From an uncultured Bacteroidales bacterium (GTDB lineage: Bacteria; Bacteroidota; Bacteroidia; Bacteroidales; Bacteroidaceae): DNA of 17,496 bases. Shown here piece after piece: positions 13,587-17,496 of the stretch. Below the pieces are notes generated by a model. That model saw nothing but the letters and a program-made list of their open reading frames with translations. It did not search any database and was not told the origin of the DNA. The stretch's first letter is position 1. Each line of letters starts with the position of its first letter. The stretch lies in contig CALKIW010000199.1 of assembly GCA_937995875.1 (NCBI GenBank), forward strand, positions 1 to 17,496, written 5' to 3'. The position numbers and the translations under genes are program-made.

Positions 13587-15323
13587 TCAATATCCTGGAT
13601 TCTGCTCTATTTTAGTTTGTTTCTTGTCGATAGCGTCCTGCGGAATGGGACGGAGAATCTTATATTTGCCGTCGGTTCCTTTCATCTGGGCTTCAGTTAC
13701 TCCATCTTCGTTGTACTTGACGACATACTCCACTAACTTATGAGTACGCTTCAAATCCATCCATCGCACATATTCTCCTGCCATTTCGCGAGCACGCTCA
13801 TCCAGCAGGTAATCAATGTCGAGCTGATCAGCCTTAACTGTCATGTCTGATTCAAATCCTGCCTTAATAGTTCCTGGTCGTCTACGAAGCGTATTGATAA
13901 GTTCAGCAGCTTTTGTAGTATTGCCCTGCTGGATATGAGCCTCAGCAGCGATAAGATAAGCCTCACCAAGACGAGATACGACAACATCATGAGTGCTGCA
14001 TTGGGTAGACCTGTTACTCATAGAAGCTGTTGTGTAATCATCAAATTTTTTGATGCATGGCACACCATAGTCTATGGAACGTCGCACGGTATAGGATTCA
14101 GGGGTGTTCCATGCTGGTGCGATACCACCCTCAGCCACGGTCTTGGAGATAAGGGCATTCTTCTTAAAACCATTAGGATCATCGGCCTTCCATGCAGCGA
14201 TGTCAGCATCTGTAGCCCATGCAGGAGCATAATAGATAGCAATAGGGGTGTTAGGATCATTATAATAGTTGAAATATCCATTCAGATCGCTGTTTTTGTT
14301 ATTACCATGGAATTCCAACATAAATGTTTGCTCAAGGCGTCCATCGCCCCTCGTATACATCTGCAAAAGACGCAAAAAGGGTGCCTCGTCGCCATCAATG
14401 CCCTTGTTCAATGCATATTCAGAACCGCCCTGATAAGCTCCGAACTGTGCTTGCTGGTAACCTCCATCGCTGCCGGGATTCTCTAACGAAGCACTGGAAA
14501 ACTGAACCGACCAGAATATCTCGTCGTTACTCTCATTATTGATGTTAAAAGCATCTTCAAGTGACACGGAGGGCACAGAACCGTTGATGACTTCCTCAGC
14601 ATATTTAGCTGCATTAGCAAAGTCAGTGCCCTGAGCAATATTTTCTTCTTGAACCTCATAATCTTTCCCATTGAGATATCCTCTGGTGAGGTAGGCTTTG
14701 GCCAAGAAGAATTTTGCTGCTCGCTTGTTGGCTCGCCCGACATCAGAGGCATGCCGCTCTAAAAGTTTGGAAGAAGTTGACAAATACTCAAACTCACTAA
14801 TGATGAAATCGTACACGGACTTGAGGTCAGTGCGCTCAAAGTTCATGTTTGCCACATCAAACATATCGGTAACCAAAGGTACTTTGCCAAATAGCTGCAC
14901 CAAGTTGAAATAGTCGTATGCACGAATAAATCGGGCTTCGTCTACATATTGGTCACGAACACTGCTATTAGCTGTAGTCTCTCCATACTTGATAACACTG
15001 TTGCAAATTTGGATAGACTTATAGAGGTTGGTATACCAGTTCAGAATATTAGCCTCCGTGGATGTATGCTGATAGTAATTCATCGCAATACCTGTGTGTT
15101 TACCATCACCAAAAATATCTGTTCCTGCCGTGATCGTTAAAGGAGAGATGTTATAGAGGGATCGCAAGGAAGAGTATGCACTATTTGTAAGACTCTCAAA
15201 ACCATCTGCAGTATTGTAAAAATCGGGGGCAGACACATTGGAACGGTTATCTTGCTCCAGAAAGTCCGAACAGTTTGTCAAACCAAGTATGACAGCAACT
15301 GCAATAAAATATTTGATTTTCAT
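13587..15323 (-). CDS. SusD/RagB-family nutrient-binding outer-membrane lipoprotein
   Basis: A 578-residue protein with a lipoprotein signal, MKIKYFIAVAVILGLTNC, with lipidated C18, followed by the SusD N-terminal block SDFLEQDNRSNVSAPDFYNT. The helical TPR-like scaffold includes DEARFIRAYDYFNLVQLFGKVPLVTD near residues 128-153. The SusD C-terminal block includes RLGEAYLIAAEAHIQQGN, the RR-rich LRRRP turn, LDERAREMAGEYVRWMDLKR and the terminal LRPIPQDAIDKKQTKIEQNPGY. It caps the SusC channel at the cell surface and delivers glycan or peptide ligands to it. The substrate is not evident since no glycosidase or regulator of the locus is in view. It begins 12 bp after the SusC stop, so the two are cotranscribed. 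Confidence 0.94.
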   Translation of the reverse strand: MKIKYFIAVAVILGLTNCSDFLEQDNRSNVSAPDFYNTADGFESLTNSAYSSLRSLYNISPLTITAGTDIFGDGKHTGIAMNYYQHTSTEANILNWYTNLYKSIQICNSVIKYGETTANSSVRDQYVDEARFIRAYDYFNLVQLFGKVPLVTDMFDVANMNFERTDLKSVYDFIISEFEYLSTSSKLLERHASDVGRANKRAAKFFLAKAYLTRGYLNGKDYEVQEENIAQGTDFANAAKYAEEVINGSVPSVSLEDAFNINNESNDEIFWSVQFSSASLENPGSDGGYQQAQFGAYQGGSEYALNKGIDGDEAPFLRLLQMYTRGDGRLEQTFMLEFHGNNKNSDLNGYFNYYNDPNTPIAIYYAPAWATDADIAAWKADDPNGFKKNALISKTVAEGGIAPAWNTPESYTVRRSIDYGVPCIKKFDDYTTASMSNRSTQCSTHDVVVSRLGEAYLIAAEAHIQQGNTTKAAELINTLRRRPGTIKAGFESDMTVKADQLDIDYLLDERAREMAGEYVRWMDLKRTHKLVEYVVKYNEDGVTEAQMKGTDGKYKILRPIPQDAIDKKQTKIEQNPGY

Positions 15324-15335
15324 AAGGATAGTTTT

Positions 15336-17496
15336 TTAAAATTTAAGATTTGCTCCAATTTGATAGCTACGGGTAGAAGGGCCGCCTGTGCCATTATTGA
15401 TGGGTGCCTCAGCCCATTCAGGATCAAAGCCCTTGTAATCTGTGAACACAAATGGATTGATGATATTAATATAAAGTCTTAAAGAAGACATACCGACTTT
15501 GGTTATCAGTTTTTTAGGCAACGTGTAACCCAAAATAATATTTTTTACTTTAGTGTAGGAATTATCGACAAAATACTGCGAGCCATTCTTGCCACTGAGC
15601 CAGAATTGGCCGCCCCCTTTGTGATTGCTGCCATTGGTGGGGAATGGATAAGAGCCGTTTGTTACAGCTGTTGTTGTAACCAGGTCTCCCTTATTGTCCA
15701 AGACCTGGACTCCGGAAGGAATGTAAAAATCCATAGACAATCTTCCGATACCACGCTGACCGTAGTCTGTAAACTCTGCCATGAATGGACTATAGACTTT
15801 ACTGCCCTGACTGGTGTAGATGCTGAAAGAAAAATCGAAATTCTTCCAGATAAACGAAGAGTTGAGGCTTCCTGTCCATGTTGGGGCAGCATGACCTAAT
15901 ACATATCGGTCTGAAGGGTCAATGACACCATCTCCATCCTTGTCGGCAACCTCCATTTCTCCTTCGTAGAACTTTGTGTTCTTACTTGCATCAGCAGCAA
16001 AAGCCCTGGCTCTTTCGGCACTGACAATGCCAATTTGCTTGTAACCATAAACCACATCAATAGGTTGTCCGATAAACCACCAGTTACCTGTCATATCCTG
16101 CTTTCCTCCATTCAGCTCGATAATTTCGTTGTGGTTATGGGCAAAAGTAAAGTTTGTTGTCCATGTCAGGTCTTTTTTCTGTATATTAACCGTGTTCAAT
16201 GTTACCTCTATACCGGAATTTCTCACTTTGCCTACATTTCCCCAAATGGCACCTGTAGACGACCCCATCTCCAATGGAGTCTGCATCTCCATCAGAAGGT
16301 CGCGCGAAGTACGAATATAATAGTCTATTGCCCCATTGATTCGATTGCCAAGGAAACCGTAGTCTAAACCAACGTTGAACTCTGTGGTTTTCTCCCACGT
16401 AAGATCGGCGTTGTTTAATGCATAACCATATCCGTTGGCAACGGTATTGCCAAAGTTATAATAGTATTTGGTATCTGCAACCAGTTGAGTATCGTATGGA
16501 CCTACAGCCACGTTGTTACCAGTAAGGCCAAAACTCAGGCGAAACTTCAAGTTGTCTAACCAAGACCTTGCACCCTGCATGAAGGGTTCTTCACTGAGAC
16601 GCCAACCAAGAGCTGCAGAAGGAAACATACCCCAGCGATTTAAGGGTTGAAACTTTGAGCTACCGTCCCATCGAGAAGATACCGTAATCAGATATTTGCT
16701 CATGTAGTCATAGTTCAATCGTAGTACGTATGAGAGCATGCTTATTTTTTCGTAATAACTTGTCTTATTCTCTACATTGGCAGCTGAACCCATATTGTGC
16801 CATCGTACATTAAAAGGCATATCAGTCACAACGAGTCCATCGCCCTCACGTTTCTGTTGATATACAGAGAATAGACCAAGCGCATTGATAGAATGTTTTC
16901 CAAACGTTTTAACATAGTTAGCCTGAGTGTCCCAGGTATATGAGAACAGTTCATTGTTCTCTGATTCTGCATAATTGGTCTTGCCACTTCGAGCCTGTGT
17001 AACATTTGCTGCATAGAAAACGCCATTATGTCGCTTAGTATACATGGGAGACAGGGTGGTCTTCAATATCACCTCCTTGATGGGTGAATATTGTATGAAT
17101 ATATTAGCCATGGCATCATAGGTGCGAGTGTCATCGACAGAATTTTCACGGTCTACTATGGGATTGATATTTGAAGTGGGGCCACCTCCGTTGGGATAAA
17201 TAGCAACGTCTTTTCCAGGCTGTGTGATAGGCATTCCGGAATTCTCACCTTTCCAATAATAAGCATCCATAATTGGAGACATAAGGAAGCCATTGATAAC
17301 CGAGTTTTTGCTGCCACTGTGTTTTAAGGCTGTTGATAGGTTCACCGAGCCACCTGCCGTAAAGTGTTCATTGATTTTATGCTCCACCGCAGTCTTAATA
17401 TTCCACCGCTCATACGAGTCATAAAGCACCCCCTCTTCTTTAATGTCCATAGGGTTTAAAAAGTCTATATTTTCACATACCACACCATCTACGACA
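15336..17496 (-). CDS. SusC/RagA-family TonB-dependent outer-membrane transporter (5' end off the window, internal deletion suspected)
   Basis: The frame is open to the right edge and encodes about 719 residues of SusC. The C-terminal barrel is typical: FQPLNRWGMFPSAALGWRLS, WLDNLKFRLSFGLTGNNV, LTWEKTTEFNVGLDYGFL, GNVGKVRNSGIEVTLNTVN, DGDGVIDPSDRYVLGHAAPT and the final strand ending IGANLKF. At its visible N-terminus it reads VVDGVVCENIDFLNPMDI, which is the plug-domain block normally continued by ESIEVLKDA. Here it continues at once with KEEGVLYDSYERWNI, a block that usually lies some 150-200 residues later. The rest of the plug and the first barrel strands therefore seem to be missing without loss of frame. 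The substrate is unknown. A GTG at 17483 is not a real start. Confidence 0.9.
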   Translation of the reverse strand, partial: VVDGVVCENIDFLNPMDIKEEGVLYDSYERWNIKTAVEHKINEHFTAGGSVNLSTALKHSGSKNSVINGFLMSPIMDAYYWKGENSGMPITQPGKDVAIYPNGGGPTSNINPIVDRENSVDDTRTYDAMANIFIQYSPIKEVILKTTLSPMYTKRHNGVFYAANVTQARSGKTNYAESENNELFSYTWDTQANYVKTFGKHSINALGLFSVYQQKREGDGLVVTDMPFNVRWHNMGSAANVENKTSYYEKISMLSYVLRLNYDYMSKYLITVSSRWDGSSKFQPLNRWGMFPSAALGWRLSEEPFMQGARSWLDNLKFRLSFGLTGNNVAVGPYDTQLVADTKYYYNFGNTVANGYGYALNNADLTWEKTTEFNVGLDYGFLGNRINGAIDYYIRTSRDLLMEMQTPLEMGSSTGAIWGNVGKVRNSGIEVTLNTVNIQKKDLTWTTNFTFAHNHNEIIELNGGKQDMTGNWWFIGQPIDVVYGYKQIGIVSAERARAFAADASKNTKFYEGEMEVADKDGDGVIDPSDRYVLGHAAPTWTGSLNSSFIWKNFDFSFSIYTSQGSKVYSPFMAEFTDYGQRGIGRLSMDFYIPSGVQVLDNKGDLVTTTAVTNGSYPFPTNGSNHKGGGQFWLSGKNGSQYFVDNSYTKVKNIILGYTLPKKLITKVGMSSLRLYINIINPFVFTDYKGFDPEWAEAPINNGTGGPSTRSYQIGANLKF

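Noticed and set aside
17481..17496. GTG at 17483 as the true start of SusC
   Set aside because: The frame continues upstream to the window edge with plug-domain residues (VVDGV), and SusC needs an N-terminal signal peptide and plug.
17400..17496. Invertible shufflon as the cause of the odd SusC junction
   Set aside because: No inverted repeats or recombinase gene are visible around the junction in this window, so only a deletion or an exchange is supported.

Overview
The window looks like a chromosomal segment from a member of the Bacteroidales, most probably the Prevotellaceae. Three things suggest this. There is a SusC/SusD pair with a typical lipoprotein SusD. Several gene starts are preceded by the Bacteroidetes promoter pattern (TTTG about 19 bp before TAnnTTTG), and Shine-Dalgarno sequences are largely absent. 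The protein families also match those common in this group. No rRNA, tRNA, CRISPR array or intact transposase was seen.

Layout. (1) Positions 1-6196, minus strand: a tightly packed operon read from a perfect-consensus promoter at 6243-6273. In transcription order it encodes a phosphoethanolamine-transferase-like membrane sulfatase-fold enzyme, two acyltransferase-3 membrane proteins, a UbiA-type polyprenyl-phosphate phosphoribosyltransferase, a HAD-IB phosphatase, and a GtrA-like membrane protein cut by the left edge. The last three resemble the mycobacterial route to decaprenyl-phosphoryl pentofuranose, so the operon probably builds and decorates a cell-envelope glycan. (2) 6197-7201: about 1 kb without an intact gene. 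It holds a possible promoter, degenerate hairpin-forming repeats, a weak terminator and a decayed coiled-coil ORF. (3) 7202-9674, minus strand: a TauE/SafE-type anion exporter and an NhaP2-like cation/proton antiporter with a C-terminal RCK_C domain. (4) 9675-13256, plus strand: a small outer-membrane barrel gene broken by a one-base frameshift, a hemolysin III/TrhA-like membrane protein, and a P1B-type heavy-metal ATPase with a palindrome at its promoter. (5) 13257-13586: heptamer repeats, a strong terminator and a 100-bp element with 19-bp perfect inverted ends, possibly a MITE. (6) 13587-17496, minus strand: SusD and the C-terminal part of SusC, which continues off the right edge.

The most striking observation is in SusC. 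The recognisable plug motif VVDGVVCENIDFLNPMDI runs directly, in frame, into sequence that normally lies well inside the barrel. This implies an internal deletion (or recombination) that removed the rest of the plug and the first strands. Other points of interest are the frameshift in an A5 run in the barrel gene, the ORF-less candidate transcript at 6630-6892, a dyad at the antiporter's presumed transcription start, and the TGCAAC/GTTGCA palindrome before the metal ATPase. I did not see a clearly new multi-gene defence or mobile system.
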